This document shows positions 10,995 to 23,941 of a stretch of 64,000 bases of DNA, piece after piece. Location of the stretch: positions 248,001-312,000 of the forward strand of contig JAIXMF010000010.1 of assembly GCA_025201365.1 (NCBI GenBank), read 5' to 3'. The position numbers and the translations under genes are program-made. The stretch is from Syncephalis plumigaleata. Its lineage: Eukaryota > Zoopagomycota > Zoopagomycetes > Zoopagales > Piptocephalidaceae. The notes under the pieces are model-generated. The model was given only the letters and a program-made list of their open reading frames with translations. It was not told the DNA's origin and made no database searches. Within the stretch, counting starts at the first letter, position 1. Every line of letters begins with the position of its first letter.

Positions 10995-13880
10995 CTATTC
11001 TGTCTTTACATCTTCGAATTCGATAATGATATCGTCTGCCGCCACACTAGAACCCGGTTGTACGTGGATCTTCTTTACTCTACCCACACGTGAGGCGCGT
11101 AATACGTTCTGCATCTTCATCGCCTCCACTACCGCCAACTCTACACCCTCGGCCACTACGTCACCCTCATTGACGGCAATGCTTACCACACTACCTGGCA
11201 TTGGTGCGAGTAGCATCTTACTCAAATCTTGCTTTGGCTTCTCACGCATGTGAACAGTCAAATCATGCTGTGTCTGTGTCTTCACCATCACGTTAAACTA
11301 TAAAATAACAAGTATAACGATGTCATTAGAAGTGAATATGCCAATAGCTATTATTGTCCCATACCTTAGTACCGTAATGTTGTAGCACGTAGCCCAATGG
11401 TAGAATATCCAAATACTGAATGGTAATCTGTTTACCTTGATAATCAAGATGAACAAGTGGTGATTCTAGTGTCCATTGTAACTTGACCGTGACTGGTGCT
11501 TGTTCATCGACTGCCACCTATTCAATATGGAATGATTAGTAGGATAGATCTATTTGTTCATTCGTCCGTGCACATATACTATCAATGCATAGGCAGTATT
11601 AATGATACGCTACCTTGAATACGTGTTCTCCCTCAAATGAAGGATTGCTAATACGCTCAATGCGAACATGATGTCCAGTGGCGATGTCTTGATTGATCAA
11701 ATCTCCCGAATCCATCCATAGATTCCAGACGCGACGCGATTGACTCGACAGGCCCTGATCCCAGGCACGATTACGTAGATCACGTAGTGCATGCACTATA
11801 CCGGCACCGGCAAACAGTTCAGCACGAGTTTCATTGGTCAAGACATGCCCTTGGAATCCGTGTGGATACTCCTCTGGTAGGAATTTAGTGGAAATATCAC
11901 CGGCGACAAATCGTGGATGAGCAATAACTTCACGTAGCAGTGGAATATTATGAGTGACACCTAGTGAGGATAATCATTAGTGATAAATATCGCATCCTAC
12001 ACTAGAATCAATTATGATAGTTACCTTTGATAACATATGCATCCAAGGCACGCTTCATGACATCGAGTGCCACATCACGCTTAGGACCATGGGTGGACAA
12101 TTTACAAATCATTGGATCGTAATAGATGCTAATCTCGCTACCCTCTACAATACCGCTGTCGCATCGAATGTTCTTCTCCTCACCCGGTACCACCGGTTCT
12201 ACATAGCGAGTTAGCGTACCAATGGAGGGCAGATACTTTTGCGGATCTTCAGCGTAGACGCGCGACTCGAACGACCAGCCATTGATTTTGACATCCGATT
12301 GACGTATGGATAATGTTTGACCGGCAGCCACGCGAATCATCTGCTCCACTAGATCGAGTCCCGTGATGTACTCGGTAATGGGATGTTCCACTTGTAGGCG
12401 TGTGTTCATTTCCAAGAAGTAAAAGTTACGATCGGAATCGACGAGGAACTCTACCGTACCGGCCGATGAATATTTAACATGACGAGCTAGGGTGACGGCT
12501 TCCTCGCCCATTGCTTTACGTGTAGCCTCGTCCAAATGAGTGCTAGGCGCTTCCTCGATAACTTTTTGATTTCTACGTTGAATGGAACATTCACGCTCTG
12601 GTAGGTACAGCTAATGCATAGAGAGAGAAACATTGTAAATGGATAGTCGCATATAATAATAATAAGCGATATCTCGAGTAACCTACCGTGTTACCATGTT
12701 TATCGGCAATAATCTGGAACTCAATGTGACGCGGGTTATCGATAAACTTTTCAATAAGTAGACGATTGTCGCCGAAACTAGCCTTTGCTTCAGCGGAAGC
12801 AAGTTTAAATCCCTCCATCACTTCCTCGTCACTCCTGTAGAAATACAAACGATACTATTAGTTATTCGTATCGATATTGATTTGCTATAGACCTACCGAG
12901 CAATACGCATTCCTTTGCCACCACCACCAGCTGATGCCTTAATCATTACTGGATAGCCGATATCATTTGCTATATTGACAATGTTATTATTATTATTATT
13001 ATGGCTATGGTTATTATTCGGCTGATTACTTACCAATCTCCACGGCATGTTTCGTATCCTTTACAACACCGTTAAATCCAGGTACTGTATGAATGCCTGA
13101 CTCTTTTGCAATAATTTTACTCTCAATCTTGTCGCCCAATGCACCCATGGCACTTTCATCGGGACCAATGAATACGACATTTTGCTCGCGAAGTGCTTTA
13201 ACAAATGCCGCATTCTCCGACAGGAATCCATAACCCGGATGTACAGCCTGTGCACCCGTATCACGAATGGCTTGTAGGATAGCTGGGATGTTCAAGTAAC
13301 TTTCACTTGTAGGTGCAGGTCCCTATATCATGCAACACGTATATAGTCTCATTATTACCATTCGATATTGCAATGTAATTCATCATGCTCTTACCACGCA
13401 CACGGCTTCATCGGCCATACGAACGTGTAGACTGTTTGCATCGGCATCCGAGTAGATGGCCACCGTTTTAATGCCCATCTTACGCGCCGTACGAATGACA
13501 CGACAAGCAATTTCACCACGATTAGCGATGAGAATCTTATCGAATGTCTACAGATTATAATTATCACATAGACTATTAGACATGCGTATATGATATATAT
13601 GTATACAAGTTCTTACTTTGCCATAGGTATCATAGGGTGATGGCGTGTTATCCGCAGCACTTGCTTGGTAGGATGGTGCAGAGGCATGGAACGCACGCTT
13701 ACTAGTCGCTGTAGCATACAAGTGGTGTGGCATATAACGACGCGTTGCTAAAGGTGCACTAGCCGTAATCACACGTACACCCCGACGCTGGAGTGTCGGC
13801 ATCATTGACGAACGACTCCATGCAGCTGACACGGCCGTTGCTACCCTTGACCGACGTAGCATACTCAGCTGACTGGCCAT
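10995..13880 (-). CDS. PCCA: Propionyl-CoA carboxylase alpha subunit, mitochondrial
   Basis: Nine exons sum to 2316 nt, 771 residues, without slips. An Arg/Ser-rich N-terminus ([16 protein letters not shown]) fits a mitochondrial presequence. Then come the biotin carboxylase domain ([73 protein letters not shown]), the BT linker domain, and a C-terminal biotinyl domain with EAMKMQN, where Lys carries biotin. The AMKMQN form and the BT domain point to PCCA rather than the methylcrotonyl or pyruvate enzymes. With PCCB it carboxylates propionyl-CoA to methylmalonyl-CoA. It diverges from PCCB across 947 bp. Exons: 13617-13880, 13395-13547, 13034-13322, 12897-12969, 12687-12834, 12025-12610, 11614-11960, 11365-11517, 10995-11297. 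Confidence 0.95.
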
Positions 13881-14827
13881 AGTATTAAGCGTGGAAACTA
13901 TCTGTTAAATGCATATAGAAAGGTAATTAACAAGTGAGTCTACTTTCTAGTACATAAGTTACAGTCAGTACGTACACAGTATGCGTGCAAACAAGAAGCA
14001 GTGGATAATAGACACGTTGACGTCGAGTGCGAACGAGTAAACAGGACAGATAAACGATAGAATAAGCGAGAAAGTGGGAAAGAGGAAGCAAGTTAAATGC
14101 GTGTGTTTTTGTAGGAAAAAGGGGCCATATGCACATACACATGCACCATTCACCTATCCATATGATCTCACTCTCACTTACTCGCCCATTTCATTCATTC
14201 AACCGTTCATTCTTGTCATAAGCTATTACTTATTATTTCCTCATCTCTTCCATTTATCTATATAACTAATCTATTATTCTATAGCAGATATGATACTACA
14301 ATGTCTTAACAATGTATATCTTCCCACTACCCCACATAATTCACCCTAAATGAGTTGATTATTGACATGTATGTTTGTAGAAGCTTCGATGATTGGGGTA
14401 CTTCAAACGTGGCGAATAGCGGAATATACATTTCCCCGTTCATTCCTATTTAATCCGTTGAAGGATGTGTGTTATAAGGCGACGTCATCATCATTCTACC
14501 TGTATCTATTCCGAACGTGCGAATATCAACTCAATTATCCAATCACATTTGTCCTCTTATTACTACTGCGTAATTGACAATGATCACTGTCATTCCTCTC
14601 ACATTTACTAGACAAATCTAACCTGTTCACTCTTTGATTTAGTCATTCATTCTCCACCCACGCGTGTTTACAGGCAATAGTCCTACTTGTTCACTCATTC
14701 TCTCCCCTTTTTCTTACTCTTCCACTTGTTTTCCTCCTCTCTTCTCCTCTCTCTCTCGTCTATTCAGTCAAGCTTATTTTCTCAAGTTGATTCCATTGGT
14801 CTTTTCCTTCTTATTGTTAATACTGAA
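13881..14827. promoter_or_regulatory. Shared PCCA/PCCB divergent promoter region
   Basis: This 947 bp spacer separates the start codons of the two subunits of the same enzyme, transcribed away from each other. It is pyrimidine-rich on the plus strand near 14690-14800 (TCTCTC tracts just before the PCCB start) and has AT-rich centres. Coordinate control is inferred from the arrangement; no specific factor site is claimed. Confidence 0.5.
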
Positions 14828-17397
14828 ATGGCATTACGGTTATCAACACGCTCTCTACTAGCACACGGCTTACAAGGTCAAGGTGGTAGGCCACTATTGT
14901 CGTGTATAAGAGGTCAACAACAACAACAACAACAACAGGCACGCTCGCTTGGTCGTCTAAGTGGTTCACCTGCTTTGGCTACTACTACCGCTACCGCTGG
15001 TATTCGTAGTCAATTATCCAGATATGCTATACCTACAGGTCAGGCATTCTATGCCACAGCTACAAGCAAGGAAACGGTAATAACAGATATATATATATAT
15101 ATATACATTCTATACATGTTATTATAACTTGAATTACAGGCTGTATTGGAACGTATCGAGAAGAAGCGTGAACAAGCCAAGCTAGGTGGTGGTCAGAGTC
15201 GAATTGATGCTCAACATAAAAAGGTATACATTTATATTAGTTGAACTACTATTATACTTGTTTACTTACCTTACTATATACAATATATGTATGATATATG
15301 TATTGTTAGGGCAAATTAACTGCTCGTGAGCGTATTGATCTTCTATTGGATGAAGGCTCCTTCCGTGAATATGACGCGTTTGTTGAACATCAATGTGTTG
15401 ATTTCGGTATGGAGAAGAGCAAGGTATGTCATTAGATAATCAAGTAAAGCGTAGTAGTAATAATGCATGACATAAATGCTTCCCTCTAGATTACAGGAGA
15501 TGGTGTAGTTACCGGTAAGTTGACTATTGTAATGATTATGATTATTACAAAACGTATACTAGATTGATTCATATTCCATCATCATTTAGGCTATGGTACC
15601 ATTAATGGCCGTACTGTCTATGTGTTTAGTCAGGATTTCACAGCATTCGGCGGTAGTCTATCAAAGATGCATGCTACAAAGATTTGCAAGGTATCAGCTA
15701 TTACTGTTGAATATTAGTGCATTATTATAGCTACTTATAAATGATGTGAATAGGTCATGGATAAGGCGATGCTTGTTGGTGCACCTCTCATCGGTCTAAA
15801 TGACTCGGGTGGTGCTCGTATTCAAGAGGGTGTTGACTCACTAGCCGGGTATGCCGATATCTTCCAGGTATTATTTACAGATTATATATGTGTATATAGG
15901 ATACTGAATCGTGTTATTATATTTTAATAGAAAAATGTATTGGCATCAGGTGTTATTCCACAAATATCATTGATCATGGGTCCATGTGCTGGTAAGTATT
16001 GCAATAGAAACATGTATCCATTTATCTATTATACATATACATATATACATAATACTAATAGTAAACTATACGTGTCTATGTGCAACTATTTAACTACTAG
16101 GTGGTGCTGTCTACTCACCAGCATTGACTGATTTCACATTCATGGTGCGTGATACATCGTATCTATTCGTTACCGGTCCCGATGTGGTCAAGGCGGTAAC
16201 TAATGAAACGGTCACTCAAGAGGAATTGGGTGGTGCCAAAGCACATACCGTGAAATCAGGTAACTAATCCAGTCAGGAGATGTGTGATATATCCATTGTT
16301 AATATTGTATTATCAATTAATACTACACTAGGTGTTGCACATCATGCCTTCGACAATGATATCGAGGCATTGGCCAATCTACGTAAATTTGTCGATTTCC
16401 TTCCATTATCCAATCGTGAAGCGGTACCGCAGCAATACACGGCTGATCCAGTGTAGGTAGTCATATCTATGATGATTATCGATGATTACTAAGTGTATAA
16501 TACGTAGTGATCGAGAGGATGACGCTCTAAACACCCTTGTACCTATAGATAGTACAAAGGCCTACGATATGAAGGAGGTGGTTCGTCGGGTAAGTTATCG
16601 TTGTTGTTGTTGTTTATTACTACTATTACTACCATGGGATAGTTGATACTTACTAATCTTAATCATTCTGGTGTAATAATAGCTTGTAGATGATGGCAAC
16701 TTTTTCGAAATCATGCCAGATTACGCTAAAAACATTGTCATCGGATTTGCACGTATGGGCGGTCGTACTGTATCTATTATCGGCAATCAGCCATTGGTGT
16801 CATCCGGTGTACTCGACATTAATGCATCGGTTAAAGCGGCACGCTTCGTACGATTCTGCGATGCTTTCAACATTCCATTGATTACACTTGTTGATGTGCC
16901 CGGTTTCCTACCTGGTACCGCGCAGGAACACAATGGTATTATCCGACACGGTGCCAAACTACTCTACGCCTATGCTGAAGCTACAGTGCCAAAGGTAACA
17001 GTAATCACACGAAAGGCATACGGTGGTGCCTATGACGTGATGAGCTCGAAACATCTACGCGGTGATGTCAATTATGCCTGGCCCAGTGCAGAGATTGCTG
17101 TCATGGGTGCAAAAGGAGCAGTAGAGATTATCTTCCGTCATCAAGAGAATAGAGGTAAGCAATAATAGTAATAGCAATATGTCATTGTTAATATGTAATA
17201 TAAATCATGAAATAGCACAAGCTGAACAGGAATATGTACGCAAGTTTGCCAATCCATTACCCGCTGCTCAGCGTGGTTTCCTCGATGATGTCATACTTCC
17301 ATCGACTACACGTTCTCGTATCATTGAGGATCTAAACGTGCTACGTAACAAACGTTTAACCAATCCTACCAAGAAGCATGGTAACATTCCACTCTAA
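14828..17397 (+). CDS. PCCB: Propionyl-CoA carboxylase beta subunit, mitochondrial
   Basis: Twelve exons sum to 1764 nt, 587 residues, without slips. The N-terminus is a Leu/Arg/Ser-rich mitochondrial presequence containing an eight-Gln run (14917-14937). The carboxyltransferase core follows: [72 protein letters not shown], and near the C-terminus [20 protein letters not shown] and [17 protein letters not shown]. The Gly-rich oxyanion turns of both halves are present. The spacing and the ALTDF and RHGAK segments are those of PCCB. Partner of the adjacent divergent PCCA. Exons: 14828-15076, 15140-15223, 15310-15423, 15490-15514, 15590-15690, 15754-15867, 15931-15991, 16101-16259, 16332-16452, 16508-16589, 16683-17154, 17216-17397. 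Confidence 0.95.
14917..14937 (+). repeat. CAA repeat encoding polyglutamine in PCCB
   Basis: Gives eight consecutive Gln in the mitochondrial presequence of PCCB. Confidence 0.9.
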
Positions 17398-17500
17398 ATA
17401 AATAATTGCTTATTGACAATGATTGATATACTACAATTGATACATAATATCGAGTGATTTAATTGAATAGCACAGTTCTTCTGTATCAGTTAACATGTAG

Positions 17501-18497
17501 TTATAACTCACAGTTAAACAATAGATTGTCGATTAAACGTGCACTCGGTAGTTTCACCGCTCCTGATAGAATGGCACCCGCGTCATCGATCGTATTCAAC
17601 TCTTGCAAGGTGCGTGGATGTGCCAAACTCAAGTATTCCAATTGGACTAGCGGTGCCGTTTTCTCAATCTCATTCTGCACTAGTGTCAATAGTGCATTAC
17701 GCTCTCGTTCTCCCGCGTTAAATGCATCGCGCGCCTTACTTAATCCCGCATAGAAGATACGTGATGCCTCACGCTCCTCCTTCGATAAATATCGATTACG
17801 ACTACTCATGGCTAGACCGTCAGTTTCACGAGTAGTGGGTACAACTACCATCTTCACGGGCAGACATAGATTACGTATTAGCGAGCGAACCACCACGCAT
17901 TGTTGGGCATCCTTCTGGCCAAGGAACACGCTATCAGGCAGTACGAGATTCAATAGTTTCGTAACAACCGTGGCAACACCACGAAAGAAGTGCGGACGTG
18001 TTACACCCTCCATCTGATGGGATAGACCGAGTACCTCGACAAATGCACCCTGCTGCTTCGATCGATCAGTAGTGATACCATCCGGGTAGACATCGATTGT
18101 ACGTGGTGTAAATACGACATCAGCTAATGGTGATGATGACACACCATTGCTACTTAGTAGTTCAACATCTTGTGGTAAGGTACGTGGATAGACATCCAAG
18201 TCTTCATGAGGAGCAAATTGCGATGGATTGACGTAAATACTAATCACTACTAGGTCGCAACTTGATCGTGCTGCTCGTACTAATATCAATTATAGTGATA
18301 ACAGGGAGAGGATTAGCCTTGTTGTTATACAATAAAATGATATGTAACAATAACTTGCCTAGATTCAAATGACCTTCATGAAGTGCACCCATAGTAGGTA
18401 CTAATCCTACTGACTTGCCTGCCAACAATGCTGCACGTCTCCATTGGCGTAGTTCCTCTACTGACTGAATGACCTGCGGTGTATTGGAAGTAGACAT
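17501..18497 (-). CDS. PAN6: Pantoate--beta-alanine ligase (pantothenate synthetase)
   Basis: Two exons (18359-18497 and 17501-18279) give 305 residues, the usual family length (280-310). The ATP-binding HxGH signature is in VPTMGALHEGHL, the middle KPHFF-type segment reads EGVTRPHFFRGVATVV, and LGQKDAQQ and the KMSKS-like MSSRNRYLS are intact. It joins pantoate and beta-alanine with ATP to make pantothenate, the CoA precursor. The intron (18280-18358) is of the GC-AG class, with donor GCAAGT: using it gives HLNLVRAAR, the family sequence, and a whole number of codons. Convergent with PCCB (103 bp) and divergent from ALG14. Confidence 0.95.
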
Positions 18498-18942
18498 GCT
18501 TGTCTATATATATCATTATTATTATTTATACATGCATGTTATTAGAATAGGAATACTTGCTATATGTAACAGTAAAATGGCACGATATATAGTAGCTATG
18601 AAGTGGATTAATCACTAGTAACAAGCAATATTGCAACAGAAGAGAATAAAAGTGATACTAGTCAACTTGCTTAGCTGCACCATACCGAACTGTTCTAATT
18701 GATGTGCGATATCGATGAATAGAACAAATTAAAAAGATCCGATCCATTTATTCATCATTAATTGGACACCATGATCGTATACGCTTAGCACTCTCTCTTA
18801 CTTTTATCACGACGATAACAATAACAAAGCAGTAATCGAGTTGTCTTTATTCTCATTCAGATATATTAGCAATAGTAGTTTGTACACTTCTTGACTCCGC
18901 TTGTCTTCTATCCTGTCTGTATTCTACTCTTACTACGCGTAT
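18498..18942. promoter_or_regulatory. PAN6/ALG14 divergent spacer
   Basis: A 445 bp AT-rich region holding the upstream sequences of both genes. No specific site recognised. Confidence 0.35.
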
Positions 18943-19925
18943 ATGGCGTCGTTTGCAACTAGTAATGCCATCTCCTGGCAGACATTAGCCATCTATGTGT
19001 TGACAGGCATATCATTCCTACTTATTGTATTGGTAATACGACTATGGCAGATTATACCGAGTCTACACGGACAAACGAGCAAACCACTACAACTCGAGCG
19101 TGACATTTGTCGTGTGACTATTCTACTAGGTTCAGGTAAGTAGCCAGTACAGTTAGGATAGGTCGTTTTATTGATATGACACTGATACTGATAATAGGTG
19201 GTCATACCGCGGAAATGTTGGCTCTACTTAATGCGCTCACTCTCGAGCAGTACACGCCGCGTAACTATCTTATCACAGAGGGTGACACGCTAAGTAAGCA
19301 TCGTGTAATGCGTTGGGAATCATCTAGTCGAGAAAAGTCATCGAATAATGATAAAACGGTAAGACAAACACGATAAACGACAATGATGATATTGCTAATA
19401 GTACGTCATTGTCGTTTATATTGCAACAGTATACTGTTTGTCAATTGCCACGAGCGCGTAGAGTTGGTCAAAGTTTTCTAACCACGCCCTGGAGTGTTAT
19501 CGTATCAACAGTGGCGGCATTTCGTATTATTTGGCAGCAATCACCTGATCTGGTAATGATTTATATAGGAATACAATTACTGAATGAATAACTAACTAAC
19601 TAACTAATAATGTATACAAATATTCATATCTAGTTTTTATGCAATGGACCTGGTAGTTGTGTTTCAGTCTATGCGGTTATATTGATCTATCGAGTAAGTT
19701 GCTATTGATAATTGCTTGTTTACTTCTCTTATTACTAATCATTGCATGATTTAGTTATTGGGTCTAATGTCAACTCGCGTGATTTACGTTGAATCATTTG
19801 CACGAACGCAATCACTCTCGCTTACAGGTCGTATCTTGTATCCTGTCGTGGATTGCTTCGTTGTACAATGGCCAGCATTACGTGAAAAGTATCCGCGTGC
19901 TATTTATTCAGGCATCTTGATTTAA
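18943..19925 (+). CDS. ALG14: UDP-GlcNAc transferase membrane subunit ALG14
   Basis: Five exons (18943-19135, 19198-19358, 19430-19552, 19634-19693, 19755-19925) sum to 708 nt, 235 residues. One N-terminal transmembrane helix (LAIYVLTGISFLLIVLVIRL) is followed by the family motifs ILLGSGGHTAEMLALL, LPRARRVGQS, FLCNGPGSCV, IYVESFARTQSLSLTGRILY and FVVQWPALREKYPRA with the short C-terminal tail. ALG14 anchors the catalytic ALG13 at the ER and together they add the second GlcNAc to the dolichol-linked N-glycan precursor. The ATG at 18943 is the first in frame. No slips. Confidence 0.93.
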
Positions 19926-20330
19926 GCCATTTACTAGAGATATATACAGATATAGTATAGTATAATATGAACAACAGGATGCACTTGTTTATCATATCGC
20001 TTTTGACTCCATCCATTCTACATTGCTAACTTATAAACATATAATAAAGTATAATTTTGATTTGAAATGATTTATATAACTAATCACGAGAGAGTAGATT
20101 TCGATAACAATTTCCAATTGAATTGGGAAGAATAGCGCATGAAAGAAAGAAAGTAAGAAGTATGAAAGTAAGAAAAGACGTTAAATGAAAATAGTAAAGA
20201 AAATTATATACAAAAGTATAATTGTAGACAAGAAAATAAAAGAAATAAAACACTAACTAGATAACTAACGACGCACTAACAAATACGAATGACGGTAATA
20301 TAAAAGGAAGGAAGGAAGAAAGAGCTTGCA
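19926..20330. other. Convergent intergenic region
   Basis: About 400 bp between the 3' ends of ALG14 and the Ser-rich gene, with A-rich stretches (GAAAGAAAGTAAG type). No gene seen. Confidence 0.4.
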
Positions 20331-23300
20331 TTACCAAAATGCAAACGTCTCAGTAATGGTACGGCAAATGAAGCCAGTTAATTGTACGAGGTAGTTAGGA
20401 CCAAAGATAAGGCCGGCACTAGCGGCACGTAAGCAAATACCGAGAATGATAAGACAAATCCAGAAGAACGTCACTATATGGATGAACAACAGTAATGACA
20501 ACACACGTGGTTAGTATTCATTGCATTAATCCATATGGTCTATCTAGTATCACAGCTTACCAAATTTAAGATAAGTAAGGGTAAACAACGATTTAGCAGT
20601 TGTCTTGAGCTGAGTTGTTGTTGATGGCACATCCACAGAAGCACTATCCACAGACTCATTTCTATCGGATGTCTATATTGAATAGGGGCAATGATTAGTG
20701 AACTTGTTATGAATGATTTACACATGTATCGTTCTGTTTAACTTACTGTAGTTTGATGTGTGACAGTTGTAATACGCTGCCTACATACATTGGGTGACGT
20801 ATTATCGGATTCGATAGCGGTATCTATATTGCTGGACAATTGTTCATTGTTATTGTCATTGTTATTGTTATTGTCATTCGTAGTGGCAGCAGCGGTGCTT
20901 ATGGTAGTCGCTGTCGTAATGGCATTCGATACAATTGTAGACACGCTGTTAATGGATCGTTGCGCAAATTGCGGTAGGACACTGGTGGCAATACCGCGTA
21001 TGCTAGGACGGCGTGAACTTGGCGCTGACGCACTGGTAGCGGCACTGGTCACTATTTGGGATAGACAACCTAAAAGTGCGTCACTCGCTGAACTGGCACG
21101 TTGATGCAAGGCACGATACGTGGAACCCTGACCATTACGATTGGCGGATGGACGAGCAGGTAATGAGCGTAATCCACCATCTTGTGAGTTGACACGTCGG
21201 ATGAAACGACGAGGACGTGCCGGTAATCTGTCGGAAAACGCAGGTGCGGATGTAGAACGTTGCATATCATTCGTAGTGGAAGTATCACTAGTTGTTACCA
21301 CAGTATCATCGCTTGCCTTAAGCGTGGTATAATTGATAGGGAGATCGACTGATGTTTCGCATGATGGTGGTGGTGACGATGATGATGATGATGGTGATGA
21401 TGATGACGATATAGCCAATTCAGGACAATCGTCGATGGTAAGAATGGCATCATCATCACTACTATTACTAATAATAGTAATGACAGCTTCTTCAGGATCA
21501 GTTGGATCATTCAATGGCATTGTATTATGTAATAGCTCATTGTAAAACTGATTATAAAGTTCAGTGTCATTTGTATCTTCCTCCACATCCAATTGCATCA
21601 TAAATGTATCAGCAAGATCAAAGAATGACCTATCGATTGCATCTTTCTCACATTTAGTTGCATCATAAACGTATCAGCAAGATCAAAGAATGACCTATCG
21701 ATTGTTTCAGAGCAATCCACATCTACGGTGGGTAGTTCTAGCTGATTAACACACTCTAATATCGATTCAATTTGAATAGAATTAGACCGTTCAATAGAAA
21801 GCGAGAATCGTGAACGTAACACGGGAGAATCGCAACTGTCATCATCCTGCTCCTCTACTTCTTCCGATGATGGTAAGTTTATGTTGAACGTTTCATCACT
21901 TTGTATTGTTGATATGACGTCATCTTGCAATTCGACTGAACCAAATGGCGTGGCATCGTAGAGTAAGGAATCATCAGTGGATGACAGATCACAATTCTTT
22001 GATTCCAACTCGGTCAAATCAGTTGAGCGATTAGCAAAGACAAGTTCTGTAAGCGAGTCATTATCCGAATGCACTTGTTTCTCGAATGTCATATCATTCA
22101 CTGTCGTCCTAACGGATGACTCTTGCCTCGCCACCAATGTATCACCCCATAGACTAGTAGTAGTTGTGTCGACCATTGTATCATTGCTGATGGATATATC
22201 GGTAAACTGGTTCTCTTGCTCCAGCTCTTGCTCCTCTTCTTGCTTTTCATCACTAGCTATATCTTCTTCATTGTCTACTTCCTTAATTGTGATAGTAGCT
22301 TGTTTTGTCTCCTCCTTATGAGAAATGATTAGAGCAAGTTGACTCGGTGACATGAGATATTGCTGAGCATAAACTGATACTGTAGTGGGTAATGGCACTA
22401 GACTATGTCCTTTATCTTGTAGGGTTGCTGTACCATCATTTCTGCTGTAGTCGTACGATTTGGCCAATGAACCATACGATTGAATGGCGGTATCCATCTT
22501 TTGATTCAATAGCAACTGATTGAATGGCGCGGAGAAATTCGATATAAACTCGCTATTCTCATCAATATGCATGTCCATTATTGTCGATGATGATCGTACC
22601 GGTGTGAGAGGTAGAGCGGGTGCCACCGAGGATGCTCGACGACTATCGAATATAATGTGTCTCTATAACTGTTGCTACTACCATTACTATCCACGGCTGA
22701 TAGGAGGATACCTGCTGTATTGATAGTATCATCAACATCAACATCAGCATCAGCATTGGTATTAGTGGTAGTAGTAATAACAGTAGTAGTGTTCATAGGT
22801 GGTGTAAATGGCGCGGCAGGTTGCTTGGCATTCACTAGCATGGCATCATCGGTATTATGGTTAAGCTCATTGTTCACGGATACATCGCATGATGCTTGGT
22901 TACTTTCATTGGTTTGACCATGTTGTTGTCCTTGCTCCAATGGTAGAATGCTGTTACGATACTCGTTACTTTTACCGGTATTAGTCGAACTACCCGATGA
23001 CTCGTCTCTGCTTAACGCGTAGCGACGTAGATCACGACCATGCCCAATGTAATTGTTGTCTTGATCGCTGTGCTGGCCATCCATCGAGTCGCGTGCTTGT
23101 ACTACAGCTTGACCAAAGCGGGCAAAACCTAGTGTGCTGGTAGGGGTGGACGAGGATGAATCCGTGCCATTACTATGCGGTACAGGTGTGGTAACGATGA
23201 ATGAATGCGATTTCTTGCCTTTACGTTTACTCGCCGAACGTGAAAGACGTCTTAGCGACAGACGTGGCAAACCCATTGGACGACGACTGTATATGGGGTG

Positions 23301-23941
23301 GCATTTGAAATCGACGATGATGATGATCTAGATGATGATCTAGACAATCTTGATGATATGGTCTTGTCATGTGACACATGAGCCGAGTCCGATAATACTA
23401 GCTTGGAGGACGTGTCTAGTCCGTGAGAAGTGGAATGCTTGTCGTTTGCAGACGACGACGATGCTTGAGGTGGACGAGCTGCCACGTGGTTGCCATTACA
23501 GTCAGGTGTGCATGTATCAGGATCGCATGGTAAACCCGCTAGTTTATGATTATTATCGGTGGAACGGCGATGATTCAGGGACAAAGGTGGAATCGCTTGG
23601 AAACTGGCTCGTCGAGAGGTTGGCTTCCTACGTTTCATACCCTTACCACGAAGTCGGCGCCACCACGAGAGAATACGACCATCTGTGCGTGGTTTACGTA
23701 TACGCTCAGAAGAGGATGTTGCCGTTTTTGTATTTGATGGTGAAGAACGGTCACAAGGTGAAATATTAGTGGTGGTAGAAGTAGTGGCATTATTGGCTGC
23801 AGTGGTTGCATCTGCATGCTGTTGCTGCTGTTGGAGTAATTCATCCACTGAATTCTTGGACTTTTGACGCCTAAATACTCGTTTAACTGAGCGTGACACA
23901 CGCTTAGCGAGACGAACCGGCGCTTTAAGTAGTTTCGGCAT
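20331..23941 (-). CDS. Long Ser/Thr/Asp-rich protein with C-terminal membrane segment, unknown
   Basis: The product begins with a highly basic segment (MPKLLKAPVRLAKRVSRSVK) and then has about 1000 residues of low-complexity Ser, Thr, Asn, Asp and Gln with SRRASF and RSRFSLSIERS-like sites that could be phosphorylated. The last two exons (20561-20672 and 20331-20473) encode a hydrophobic C-terminus (TFFWICLIILGICLRAASAG) that looks like a membrane anchor. The large exon (20747-23941) has three frame changes: near 23290, near 22640, and across a 65-bp tandem duplication at 21593-21704. The first two fit single missing T residues. I recognise no family; a tail-anchored regulatory or scaffold protein is a guess. 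It has a long (2.2 kb) gene-free upstream region. Confidence 0.6.
21593..21704. repeat. 65-bp-period tandem duplication inside the Ser-rich gene
   Basis: Two 47-bp copies (21593-21639 and 21658-21704) differ at one base and lie 65 bp apart, with an 18-bp linker. Each encodes DRSFFDLADTFMMQL on the minus strand. Because 65 is not a multiple of three, the copies are read in different frames and the frame upstream ends soon after. Either a real recent duplication or an assembly fault. Confidence 0.85.
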
